In this document: positions 10,610 through 19,274 of the stretch, piece by piece | Numbering within the stretch: position 1 is the stretch's first letter | How the letters are laid out: every line of letters starts with the position of its first letter | NCBI GenBank assembly: GCA_022566735.1 | Contig: JADFIG010000014.1 | Location: 18,357-82,356 of the forward strand | DNA from: Pseudomonadota bacterium | GTDB lineage: Bacteria; Pseudomonadota; Gammaproteobacteria; Burkholderiales; Burkholderiaceae_C | Length of the DNA stretch: 64,000 bases | Direction of reading: 5' to 3' | The notes under the pieces: generated by a model | Told to the model about the DNA's origin: nothing | Database searches by the model: none | What the model saw: the letters and a program-made list of their open reading frames with translations, nothing else | Program-made: the position numbers and the translations under genes

Positions 10610-12760
10610 TCAGAGCGTGGCCAGGAAGGCCACCACCTCGTCTTGCACGCGGGTGCGCTTCATCGGCGGCAGGCTCTGCCAGATGCGGCGGCCATAGGGT
10701 TTGTCGATGAGGCGCATGTCGCAGATCATCAGCACACCGCGGTCGGTTTCCGAGCGGATGAGCCGGCCCGCGCCCTGCTTGAGCGCGATGATGGCCTGCG
10801 GCACCTGGTGCTGCATGAAGGGGTTGCCGCCTGACTGCGTCAGCAGCTCCAGGCGCTTGGCCAGCACCGGGTCGTCGGGCGGCGCAAAAGGCAGTTTGTC
10901 GATGACGACCAGCGTGAGCGCATCGCCCTTGACGTCGATGCCTTCCCAGAAGCTGTGGCTGCCCACGAGCACGGCATTGCCGGCATGGCGGAAGTCGTCG
11001 AGCAGGGTGGGGCGGGGGGCATCGCCCTGCTGCAGCACCGGGTAGGGGTCTGCGGCGTCCTGGAAGGCTTGCTTGAGCCGCTCGGCCGCGCGGGCCACGG
11101 CGCGCAGGCTGGTGCACAGCACGAAGGCCCGGCCGCGGTTGGCGCGGATCAGGGGCAGGGCGGCATCGACCACGGCGTCGGTGTGGCCCGGGTCGTTGGG
11201 CAGCGGCAGGCCTTGCGGCACGTACAGCATGGCCTGGCTCGGGTAGTCGTAGGGGCTGGACCAGGCCGCGCATGCGGCATCTTCCAGGCCCAGGGCCTCG
11301 GTGAAGTGGCGGAAGTCGTTCTTCACGGCCAGGGTGGCCGAGGTGAAGATCCAGGCCCGCCGGGGCGGGGGCTCGGGCGTGTCGCGGGCTTCGTCCGGGG
11401 GGCTGAGGGCATCACCGCCGGCCATCAGAGCCTGCAGGTCATGGGCCTGCAACTCATCGGCTGGCTGTGCATCGGCTGGCATCGCATCGACCGCGGCGAA
11501 GGCCTGCACCAGCTCGGCTTCGTGTTCCGATTCGTGCATGGCGCCTTCCCGGGCCTCGTCGAGGGGCGTGTCGCCACCCAGGCCCAGGCGCTGCCGGCGG
11601 AACACATCGGCCACGGAAATGGGTGTGCGGTGCAGCTGCACCCCATGGCTGCCCACGTCCACCCAGCACAGCTCGGGCTCGTCGGCGCGCTCAGGGGCGC
11701 CCCAGGCCAGCAGGCGCTGCATCAGTTCGTGGCTGCGACGGTGCAGGTTGGCCAGGTCGGGGCCGCGCTCGGCCTGGTGCTCCAGCACCTCGCGCACGGC
11801 GGCCAGGGCCTCGCGCAGTTGCGCCAGCGTGGCGTACAGCAGGTGGCCTTCGCCCAGCTGGGCCTGGGCCATGCGCTGCATCTGCGGGCCGAAGCACAGG
11901 CGCAGGTCGCGCGCGGCGCGCTCCAGGGGGGCCAGCACATCGTTCCAGCGCGCGGCGTCGCGGGCCTGGGCCTGTCCGATGGCCAGGGTGTCGCGCACCA
12001 GGTCCAGCACCTGGGCCGTCGACACCGATTCGCCGAAGAACAGCGTGGCGGTGTCGGGCAGCTGGTGGGCTTCGTCGAAGACGATGGTCTGGGCGTTGGG
12101 CAGCAGCTCGGGCACGCCTTCTTCGCGCAGCATCAGGTCGGCGAAGAAGAGGTGGTGGTTGACCACGACGACGTCGGCATCCTGGGCTTCGCGGCGGGCC
12201 CGGACGACAAAGCATTCGGCGTAGCGCGGGCAGTCGCTGCCCAGGCAGTTCTCGCGGGTCGAGGTCACGCGCGCCCAGATGGCGGCATGTTCGGGCACGC
12301 TGGGGCACTCGGCCTTGTCGCCCGTGGCGCTCAAGGGCGCGAAGCGGTTGATGAGGCTGAGGTCGCGCACCTCCTGCTTGCTGGCCAGCAGGGTGGCGTC
12401 CTGGTTGGTGCGGTCCAGGTGGTGCCAGCACAGGTAGTTGCTGCGGCCCTTGAGCAGCGCGACCTTGACGGGCACCCCGAGCGCATCGCGGATGGCGGGC
12501 AGGTCGCGGTGGAAGAGCTGGTCTTGCAGGGCTTTGGTGCCGGTGGAGACGATGACCTTGCCGCCCTCGACCAGCGCGGGCACGAGGTAGGCCGCCGTCT
12601 TGCCGACGCCGGTGCCGGCCTCCAGCACGACGGTGCGCGCGTCGCGGATGGCGCCCTGCACGGCCAGGGCCATCTCGATCTGCTCGCGGCGTTCGCAATA
12701 GCCCTCGAAGGCGCGGGCCAGGGGGCCGCTGGCAGAGAACAGATCGTTCAGGTCGTTCAA
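10610..12760 (-). CDS. DinG/YoaA-type ATP-dependent DNA helicase (XPD-like, Fe-S)
   Basis: 716 residues. Superfamily 2 helicase with Walker A GTGVGKT (residues 49-55), the DEAH box in VFDEAHQLPDTA, and a cluster of cysteines (NYLC near residue 113, then CLGSDCPRYAEC) matching the Fe-S domain of XPD/DinG/YoaA helicases, which unwind DNA 5' to 3' and help resolve repair or replication intermediates. Helicase motif VI is seen as QGAGRLIRSETDRG. The frame opens with TTG (12758-12760 complement) and has no ATG until residue 30, so TTG is the probable start, with a weak GGA upstream. Closer to YoaA than to E. coli DinG by length; the symbol is left open. Confidence 0.9.
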   Translation of the reverse strand: MNDLNDLFSASGPLARAFEGYCERREQIEMALAVQGAIRDARTVVLEAGTGVGKTAAYLVPALVEGGKVIVSTGTKALQDQLFHRDLPAIRDALGVPVKVALLKGRSNYLCWHHLDRTNQDATLLASKQEVRDLSLINRFAPLSATGDKAECPSVPEHAAIWARVTSTRENCLGSDCPRYAECFVVRARREAQDADVVVVNHHLFFADLMLREEGVPELLPNAQTIVFDEAHQLPDTATLFFGESVSTAQVLDLVRDTLAIGQAQARDAARWNDVLAPLERAARDLRLCFGPQMQRMAQAQLGEGHLLYATLAQLREALAAVREVLEHQAERGPDLANLHRRSHELMQRLLAWGAPERADEPELCWVDVGSHGVQLHRTPISVADVFRRQRLGLGGDTPLDEAREGAMHESEHEAELVQAFAAVDAMPADAQPADELQAHDLQALMAGGDALSPPDEARDTPEPPPRRAWIFTSATLAVKNDFRHFTEALGLEDAACAAWSSPYDYPSQAMLYVPQGLPLPNDPGHTDAVVDAALPLIRANRGRAFVLCTSLRAVARAAERLKQAFQDAADPYPVLQQGDAPRPTLLDDFRHAGNAVLVGSHSFWEGIDVKGDALTLVVIDKLPFAPPDDPVLAKRLELLTQSGGNPFMQHQVPQAIIALKQGAGRLIRSETDRGVLMICDMRLIDKPYGRRIWQSLPPMKRTRVQDEVVAFLATL

Positions 12761-12863
12761 GGTGTTCCGGGGAAAGGGGCGTCAAGTGAGCGTCGATCCA
12801 GCCCGACATTGTGGGGCCTGTCGCACCCGCATCGCCTCACCCTGAGTGGGGAGGCGGTGGGGC

Positions 12864-15638
12864 TCAACCGGGGGCGCGCAGCACCTGGCTGCGCAACGCG
12901 GACTGCAGCGTCTCCAGGCAGGCCTGCAGGTGCGCGCGGGTGGCTTCGTCGCGGGTGCGTCGACTGGCGCCCTGCAGCCACTGCTGCAGCTGCCGGCTTT
13001 GCTGCCAGACCAGGGCGCGCACATCGGCGCGGGGGCTGGCGGGCTTGAGCCACATCGCGGCCAGGCGGTTGACGTGCTCGCGCTGCAGGTTGCGGCGGCG
13101 CTCGGCCTCGTCCGCTGGCCGGGGCTCGGGGTCCTGCCAGATGGCTTTCATCAGGCGCTGGTGCACTTCCTGCGGCAGGAGCGGGTGGGCTTCGCGGTCG
13201 GCGGTCTTGTCGCGGTTGTCGAGCAGGCGCTCGGCCAGGGCCTCGCTCATCAGCGGGGCCAGCACGCCGCGTTGCAGGGCCAGTTGCAACTCGGCCACCG
13301 ACACCTCCAGGCGGCCCAGGGCTTCGGCGTCCTGCAAGGTCTGGAAGTCCGGGGCGAGGCGGCGCTGCAGTCCGGGCGGCAGGCTCACGGCCTGTGGGCT
13401 GAGGTAGCGCCCGACCAGGCGGTCCAGGGCCTCGCGCTGCACGCTCGCGGGCAAGGGGTCGATCAGGTCGCGTCGGCTGCCCGGAGCATCGCGGCGGGTC
13501 ACCACGCCACCCACCTGGCGCATCAGCACGCCACCGACGCGCGCCAGTTCGCGCAGGCCGTAGCCCACGGCACGGCGCGGCAGGTTGGCGTCGTCTCGCG
13601 GGGCGGGCACGCGGCGGTCGATGCGCTGGAGCAGGTCCTGCACGATGGCGATGCGGCGGTCGGCGAAGGCCACCGGGTCGCGGCCCAGATCGAAGGTCAG
13701 GGACTGAGGGTCCACGCCCAGCAGGTTGTCCTCGTCGGTGCCATAGGCGAGGGCCTCGGCCTGCTGCGGGTCGGCGCTGCGCTCGGCGATCGCCAGCAGG
13801 GTTTGCTCGGCCTGGGTGGCATCGGCGGGCAGCGGGCTGTAGCCGTACGCGACGGCCCAGAAGTCGTAAGGCCCCAAAGTGGTCTGAAAGGGGGCGCCAC
13901 CCTGCTCGATGGGCTTGCCCGGCGCGGGCAGGTTCATTGGCGCGTAGTCCATCACCGAGGCGCTGTTGCCGTGCTGGCGGGTCAACTCGGGGTTGTCCAG
14001 TTCGGTGGCGCTGCGCCAGCGCGAGGCGCGGAAGTTGTGGCGCAGGCCCAGGGTGTGGCCGACCTCGTGCATGGTCGTGTCCTTGAGGTAGGCCAGCACG
14101 AAGTCACGCACCTGCGGGCTGTCGGGGTCGAGCACGCCTTGCGCGGCCAGCACGTCCAGGCCCAGGGTGAGTTGCTCGGCGGCCACGTCGGCGTGCTGGC
14201 AGGCCGCCTCGGCGCCGTGCTCGTGGGGCGCTGCGGCGCGCCCGTTCCCGCCGAGGTCGCCGCTGCCGGACAGCGCCGATGTCGACAGGTACTGGCTGCG
14301 CACCGCGCGGATGGATCGCGACGACAGGCTCTCCAGGGCGATGTGGGCATCGAGGATCTCGCCCGTGCGGGGGTCCACGTGGCTGGGGCCGATGGCACCG
14401 AAGGCTGGCTGGGCGTTGGTCATCCAGCGGATCGAGGCGTGGCCGGTCTGCAGCGTGTCGAAGGGCGTGTCGGCCGGCGGGGTGCGCACCTCGATGGCGT
14501 TCTTGAACCCGATCGCCTCGAAGGCCGCGTTCCAGGCCAGCACGCCTTCGGTGATGGTGGCACGGTAGGCCTGTGGCACGGTGGGGTCCAGCCAGAACAC
14601 GATGGGCTGCACGGGCGCGGACAGCGCGGCGCTCGGGTCCTTCTTTTCGAGGCGCCAGCGGTTGATGAACTGCTGGCGGGGCGTGCGGGCCAGGTCGTCG
14701 GTGAAGTCCGCCACCGTGCTGGTGAAATAGCCCACGCGCGGGTCGGCCTTGCGCCGCGCCATGGGCTGGGCAGGCAGGGGTGTCAGGCTGTAGTGCACGT
14801 TGACGAACAGGCTGCGCGGGTCCGGCACCGAGGACGGAACCGTGGCGATGGGGGACCCCGCAGGGGCGCCCGGCACGGGCACGGCGATGCTCGGTGTGGC
14901 GAAGTGCTGGCTGACCTCGAACACAGCCACCTGCTCGCTGCTGCGCGCCTGGCTGAGCAGCGACTGGCGCACGTCGAAGCCGTAGTTCTGGCGGTAGCTG
15001 CGCTGCAGCTGCATGGCGATGCCCAGCACGTCGTTGAGCCACAGCGCCGACGCGTCGATCAGCACCGCGCCGGTCCTGGCGTCCGGTGCGCTGGCCAGGG
15101 GCACGGCCGCCAGCAGGCTGGGCGAGAACGCCGACTGCACCGCCTTGGCTTGCGGGGTGCCGCTGGCCGCCGTGTAGGCCGCGTTCACCGCCACCAGTTG
15201 CACCTGCTGCTGGACCTTGCGGAACTCCACCCACTGGGGCCGCCCCACCTGCGCGAACCGGCTTTGCATCAGGCCGCCCAGCACGCCCGCCTCGCCGATG
15301 CCCGTGGCCAGCTTGGGCGACAGGAACAGCGGCTGGCCCAGCACCTGCGGCGAGAGCTCGATCCAGACCTTGTCCTGCTTCTTCCACAGGGGCAGGAGGC
15401 CGGCCTGGCGTTCCGCCCCGCGTGTGACGACGTCGAAGGCGGGCGGCTGACCCGGCTGAGGCGCCGCGGCCGCGCCGGCGGGCAGGCCTGCGCCACCCAC
15501 GCTGGACGGCGGCGAGACGCTGCTGCACGCCTGCAGGATGAGGCAGCACGTTGCCAGCAGGCTCAGGCGCAGGGACGGGCGCAGAGACGGGCGCAGAGAG
15601 GAGGGGAGCGAAAGGTGGAGCGAAGGGTGCATGCGCAT
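12864..15638 (-). CDS. Lipoprotein zinc-dependent metalloprotease (DUF5117/DUF4953-like)
   Basis: About 924 residues. A basic N-terminus with SLRP repeats leads to a hydrophobic core and lipobox (SLLATCCLILQAC, LQAC), so a lipid-anchored envelope protein is predicted. The extended zinc motif HEVGHTLGLRH (about 14043-14080) is the metzincin type HExxHxxGxxH. The surrounding sequence resembles large bacterial zinc-dependent metalloproteases with DUF5117 and DUF4953 regions; substrate unknown. The start is uncertain: ATGs at 15638 and 15632 both give a plausible signal peptide and neither has a good ribosome-binding site. It stands alone; the terminator just upstream belongs to the TRAP operon. 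Confidence 0.82.
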   Translation of the reverse strand: MRMHPSLHLSLPSSLRPSLRPSLRLSLLATCCLILQACSSVSPPSSVGGAGLPAGAAAAPQPGQPPAFDVVTRGAERQAGLLPLWKKQDKVWIELSPQVLGQPLFLSPKLATGIGEAGVLGGLMQSRFAQVGRPQWVEFRKVQQQVQLVAVNAAYTAASGTPQAKAVQSAFSPSLLAAVPLASAPDARTGAVLIDASALWLNDVLGIAMQLQRSYRQNYGFDVRQSLLSQARSSEQVAVFEVSQHFATPSIAVPVPGAPAGSPIATVPSSVPDPRSLFVNVHYSLTPLPAQPMARRKADPRVGYFTSTVADFTDDLARTPRQQFINRWRLEKKDPSAALSAPVQPIVFWLDPTVPQAYRATITEGVLAWNAAFEAIGFKNAIEVRTPPADTPFDTLQTGHASIRWMTNAQPAFGAIGPSHVDPRTGEILDAHIALESLSSRSIRAVRSQYLSTSALSGSGDLGGNGRAAAPHEHGAEAACQHADVAAEQLTLGLDVLAAQGVLDPDSPQVRDFVLAYLKDTTMHEVGHTLGLRHNFRASRWRSATELDNPELTRQHGNSASVMDYAPMNLPAPGKPIEQGGAPFQTTLGPYDFWAVAYGYSPLPADATQAEQTLLAIAERSADPQQAEALAYGTDEDNLLGVDPQSLTFDLGRDPVAFADRRIAIVQDLLQRIDRRVPAPRDDANLPRRAVGYGLRELARVGGVLMRQVGGVVTRRDAPGSRRDLIDPLPASVQREALDRLVGRYLSPQAVSLPPGLQRRLAPDFQTLQDAEALGRLEVSVAELQLALQRGVLAPLMSEALAERLLDNRDKTADREAHPLLPQEVHQRLMKAIWQDPEPRPADEAERRRNLQREHVNRLAAMWLKPASPRADVRALVWQQSRQLQQWLQGASRRTRDEATRAHLQACLETLQSALRSQVLRAPG
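15567..15600. repeat. Tandem 12-bp repeat encoding SLRP units in the signal peptide
   Basis: Nearly three copies of a 12-bp unit (GCGCAGAGACGG and variants) at 15567-15578, 15579-15590 and 15591-15600. On the coding strand they give repeated S-L-R-P just before the hydrophobic part of the lipoprotein signal. Being a multiple of three, copy-number changes would keep the frame. Confidence 0.65.
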
Positions 15639-15689
15639 GGCAGCGAACATACCATCGCGACCACCAGCTTCCGCTGCGGCCTGCCCATG

Positions 15690-15726
15690 AAAAAGCCCGG
15701 CTGGCGCTGGGCGCATCAGCCGGGCT
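15690..15726 (-). terminator. Intrinsic terminator of the TRAP transport operon
   Basis: AGCCCGGCTG (15694-15703) pairs with CAGCCGGGCT (15717-15726), a perfect 10-bp stem, followed on the minus strand by a run of five T (complement of 15690-15694). It begins 20 bp after the permease stop codon. Confidence 0.9.
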
Positions 15727-15745
15727 GTCGTGACGGAGGCAGGCC

Positions 15746-17899
15746 TCACTGGGCTGGCTTGGGGAACCAGTCGGCCACGGCCTTCAGTTCGGGGAAGTCG
15801 TGCACCGCCAGCGGCGCGTAAGACACCACCGCCAAACCGATCGTCATCACCACCAGCGGCAGGATCCAGCGCTCATAGCGACGGTAGAAGCCCAGGTGCT
15901 TGACCTCGCTGTCGGCCAGCGTGACCTCTTCCTCGCCGATCACCTGGCGGGTCAGCAGCTGGTTGATGGCCACCGGAGGCAGCAGGTAGCCCAGCTCGAA
16001 GGCCACCAGCACCATCATCCAGAAGTGCAGCGGGTCGATGTTGTTGGCGTAGGCGATCGGGGCGAGCGTGCCCGACACCAGCACCACGGCACCGAACGGG
16101 TCCATGATCATGCCCAGCAGGACCTTGGTGACGACCAGGAAGGTCATGGCGATCCAGTGGTTGTCAAAGACCTTGGGGAAGTAGCCCATGACTTCGGAGC
16201 GCTCGATCACGCCACCCATGGCCAGCGACAGCGTCATCAGGCTCAGCAGGGCTCCGATGTGGCCGATGGTCTCGTTGGTCGCGTAGCGGATCGACTTCTC
16301 CACCCCTTCCTGGCGGTGGCTGGCGTAGTCCGGCGTCAGCTCGGCCTTGCCCTGGTTGGTCATCTTGTCGTAGACGAGGATGATCAGCAGGATGACCGGC
16401 ATGATGGTCGGCGCGGTGATCTCGTTGAGCTTGGTCTCCAGCAGGAACTCGTACAGCCACACCACCACGGCCACCACGATCAGGTAGGGGATGGTGGGCA
16501 CGATCTGGCGCAGCATCGCGGGGATGGCGACGGACGGCGACTCGATGTTGGCGCGCTGGGTGCGCAGCATCTGCGAGGCCAGGAAGAACAGCGTCGAGGT
16601 CAGCAGGAAGACGTAGAAGCCCCAGTGGTACAGGCCCGAGGTCGTCACCTGCTTGTTCAGCGCGGCGATCAGCACCACCAGCAGGCAGGGACGCAGCACC
16701 ACGCCCAGCGAGCCGGACATGGCGGTGGCGGCCAGCGCGAACTGGCGCGAGCCACCCGAGGCGCGCACCTCGTGGTAGATGATGCCGCCTGCGGCGATCA
16801 CGAACACGCCCGAAGCGCCGGTGTAGGCCGTGGCCCAGGCGGCTGCGATCAGGATGATGTAGGTGAGCATCTGGGGCGACAGGCTCCAGGGGCGCAGGAT
16901 GTTCATGAACAGGTCGACGATGCGGCTTTGCTTGAGCAGCATGCCCGACCAGATGAACAGGCCCAGGTTCATGAAGATGCTGGGCAGCTCCATCAGCTGG
17001 TTGATGTAGATGGCCAGGCCCGCGTCGTGGCCCTTGATCAGGAAGTACACGCCCGCGACGGTGGCCATCTGTGCGTACAGCGGGATGGACAGCAGGGCAC
17101 CCGTCCAGTTGCCCTCGCCGAACGAGGACTTCACCGGCTGGATCACGCGCTTGAGGTTGATCAGCAGCAGGATGGTGAACAGACCCATCCAGATGTAGTG
17201 GAGCAGCGGGTGCTCGACCGGCACGCCAGAGCCGCTGAGGATCTGGTAGTAGCGCACGGCCGAGTACAGCAGCAGGCCCGAGGACACCACCTGCGACGCC
17301 GATTGCAGCAGGTAATCCTTCGTGTAGTGACCCGGGCGGATGCCGATGTGGTGGAAGCCCAGGGTGGTGGTCACCGCAGCGATGGCCACCATGATCAGCA
17401 GGATCAGCGGGCGGTTGTCCGTGCCGACCTGGAACAGGCCGAAGAAGCTGGTCTCCAGCGTGCGGTAGGCCTTCACCTGCGGCGTCTGGTGCTGCAGCAC
17501 CTTGGCGTACAGGTCGTGCTTCATCTGGCAGATCTGCTGCGCCTGCTCGATGGACTTGCGCACCACGGCCGGGTCGCCGGCCTTCTGTTCGCCGAAGAGG
17601 TCGTCGATGTCGTCACCGCCCGACTTGGCCGGGGCCGCCGAGGACTGGCGGGCCACTTCGGCCTCGATGTCGATGTTCGGGTTGCAGTCCGGCTTGCTGG
17701 GGGTGGCCCGCAGCATGAAGTACTGCACCTGCGCGGGCGGGTCACCGAACATGGATTCGCCCAGCTTGAGCAGCTGGCCGTGGACCATCTCGCCCGTGCC
17801 GATGATCAGGGTCAGCAGCAGCAGGGCGAAGACGGGGAGACTGGAGAACCATTCGAGGTAGCTCCGGCCCAGGATCTGGCGGGATTGGGGGGTGTTCAT
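15746..17899 (-). CDS. TRAP transporter fused small/large permease (DctQM type)
   Basis: 717 residues, highly hydrophobic, inner membrane. It fuses a small DctQ-like part and a 12-helix DctM-like part, which use an ion gradient to import the organic substrate delivered by a binding protein. DctM-like features include MNLGLFIWSGMLL, the glycine-rich TGASGVFVIAAGG and GYLLPPVAINQLL. Unusually, the first membrane segment (about 18-37) is followed by a soluble stretch of over 100 residues (about 45-150), with an acidic part GGDDIDDLFGEQKAG, before the next helix. Third gene after the TatT-like lipoprotein and the binding protein. The substrate is not predictable from sequence. Confidence 0.88.
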   Translation of the reverse strand: MNTPQSRQILGRSYLEWFSSLPVFALLLLTLIIGTGEMVHGQLLKLGESMFGDPPAQVQYFMLRATPSKPDCNPNIDIEAEVARQSSAAPAKSGGDDIDDLFGEQKAGDPAVVRKSIEQAQQICQMKHDLYAKVLQHQTPQVKAYRTLETSFFGLFQVGTDNRPLILLIMVAIAAVTTTLGFHHIGIRPGHYTKDYLLQSASQVVSSGLLLYSAVRYYQILSGSGVPVEHPLLHYIWMGLFTILLLINLKRVIQPVKSSFGEGNWTGALLSIPLYAQMATVAGVYFLIKGHDAGLAIYINQLMELPSIFMNLGLFIWSGMLLKQSRIVDLFMNILRPWSLSPQMLTYIILIAAAWATAYTGASGVFVIAAGGIIYHEVRASGGSRQFALAATAMSGSLGVVLRPCLLVVLIAALNKQVTTSGLYHWGFYVFLLTSTLFFLASQMLRTQRANIESPSVAIPAMLRQIVPTIPYLIVVAVVVWLYEFLLETKLNEITAPTIMPVILLIILVYDKMTNQGKAELTPDYASHRQEGVEKSIRYATNETIGHIGALLSLMTLSLAMGGVIERSEVMGYFPKVFDNHWIAMTFLVVTKVLLGMIMDPFGAVVLVSGTLAPIAYANNIDPLHFWMMVLVAFELGYLLPPVAINQLLTRQVIGEEEVTLADSEVKHLGFYRRYERWILPLVVMTIGLAVVSYAPLAVHDFPELKAVADWFPKPAQ

Positions 17900-17959
17900 G
17901 GGGCGTCAGGAAACCGGGATGCCTGGGCAGGCAAGCCTTCGGCAGGGGAGGGGGGCAGG

Positions 17960-17994
17960 CTGCCGCGCGCACCGTCGTGCACATCGCGCGGCAG
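17960..17994. repeat. Strong hairpin between the solute-binding protein and permease genes
   Basis: CTGCCGCGCG (17960-17969) and CGCGCGGCAG (17985-17994) form a perfect 10-bp stem with a 15-nt loop that itself contains GTGCAC. It sits in the 139-bp gap and has no T-run. By analogy with other transporters it could stabilise the upstream message or reduce read-through, giving more binding protein than permease. Confidence 0.6.
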
Positions 17995-18038
17995 TCCGGA
18001 CGAGGGGTGGCAGGCCACGCCCCCGCGTCGTCAATGCA

Positions 18039-19091
18039 TCACTTCCAGTCTTCTTCAGACTTGGTCGCGCACTCCGGGTCACCCGGGTTCACGTTGCAGC
18101 GGATCTTCTTGATGACCTTCAGGCCGCGCTTGTCGTACAGGCCCTTCTGGGCGATGTCGATGCGCGACTCGCGCAGCATCAGCGTGTACTTGTAGGAGTT
18201 CTCGGGGCTGAGCTCCATCCAGGTGGCCGGCGGCACGCTGGCATCGGCCTGGCGGATCAGCTGCATGGCACGGTCGAACTGGCCCAGCCAGTACTGGCGC
18301 GAGTGTTCGCCAAAGCCTTCGGGGAACTTGGCCTTGTTGAGCACGACCTGGTAGGTCAGGATCAGGATGGGGAAGCGCGCGATCGCGCCGTTCTTGCCGA
18401 TGCCCTTGTACAGCTCCAGCGGCTTGTAGGCCATGGTGGGCGCTGCGATCATGTCCACCGAGCCGTTGTTGAACTTGGTGGAGAAGTTGGTGATGTCGGC
18501 CGACACCGGCTGTGCGCCGATGCGCTGGATCATCACGGCCTGGGCCTTGTCGTAGTCGAAGGAGGCGATGCGCTTGCCGGCCAGGGCCTCGACCGTGTTG
18601 ATCTTGCGGTCATTGACCACGGGGTAGGCCGCGCCCAGGGGCAGGATGCCGCCGATCTCGTAGTTGCCCTCGACCATCAGCTTGGCTGCTTGCGGCGCGG
18701 CGTAGGTCTGGATGACCTTGCGCACGACTTCGTAGCTGTCGCCGATGTCGATCTTGCCGTCCTTGACGATGGTGGTGGCGCCCAGGGTGTCGAGGGAGCC
18801 GGCGACGGCGTTGAACTGGCGGGTGCGGAAGGCCGTGGCGATCAGGCCGTCGCATTGGCCAGTGCGGAAGTCTTCCGAGGCCACGCGTTCGTCTGTGTAG
18901 CCCTTGAGTTCGACCGCGGCACCGTGTTTCTGCATGGCCACCACGTAGTCCTTGGCCATGTTGAACAGGTCGCCGGACGTCCCCAGCAAGTCATACACGC
19001 AGACCTTCTGGCCGGCATGTGCCGTGGCAGCAAGTCCCGTCGAAATCAGCAGCGCAGTGCCGACTTTGCCCATCGTCTTGACCAACTTCAT
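18039..19091 (-). CDS. TRAP-associated periplasmic solute-binding protein
   Basis: 350 residues with a clear Sec signal peptide (MKLVKTMGKVGTALLISTG, cleavage near AHA-GQK). The mature part looks like a periplasmic binding protein: VCVYDLLGTSGDLFNMAKDY at the front, then GQCDGLIATAFRTRQF and LAGKRIASFDYDKAQAV. It is not the canonical DctP sequence but a group of putative solute-binding proteins (DUF6091-like) found next to fused QM permeases. The start at 19091 is fixed by a GAGGAG site and the signal peptide; the frame upstream adds 19 unlikely residues. Two cysteines near the C-terminus (CNVNPGDPEC) could form a disulfide. Confidence 0.85.
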   Translation of the reverse strand: MKLVKTMGKVGTALLISTGLAATAHAGQKVCVYDLLGTSGDLFNMAKDYVVAMQKHGAAVELKGYTDERVASEDFRTGQCDGLIATAFRTRQFNAVAGSLDTLGATTIVKDGKIDIGDSYEVVRKVIQTYAAPQAAKLMVEGNYEIGGILPLGAAYPVVNDRKINTVEALAGKRIASFDYDKAQAVMIQRIGAQPVSADITNFSTKFNNGSVDMIAAPTMAYKPLELYKGIGKNGAIARFPILILTYQVVLNKAKFPEGFGEHSRQYWLGQFDRAMQLIRQADASVPPATWMELSPENSYKYTLMLRESRIDIAQKGLYDKRGLKVIKKIRCNVNPGDPECATKSEEDWK

Positions 19092-19192
19092 GAAGTCTCC
19101 TCGGTGCAAAAAACACAAGGGCCGTGACATGCCAGGGCCCCCGTCCATGCCATCTTGTCGTGGCGGTCCTCATGACCGCCGCGGCGATCTGG

Positions 19193-19226
19193 AACTTGTG
19201 GATGTCACTATATCTGGATACAAGTT
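19193..19226. promoter_or_regulatory. Inverted repeat upstream of the solute-binding protein gene
   Basis: AACTTGT (19193-19199) and ACAAGTT (19220-19226) are perfect 7-bp inverted arms 20 bp apart, about 100 bp upstream of the binding-protein start and downstream of the TatT-like gene. The interval is AT-rich (TATATCTGGATA) compared with its surroundings. It may be an operator or promoter region giving the binding protein its own expression; unproven. Confidence 0.35.
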
Positions 19227-19274
19227 TTGTCAGCTTGCCCCTTCCCACACAAGCGGGGGAAGGGAATTCCCGGA

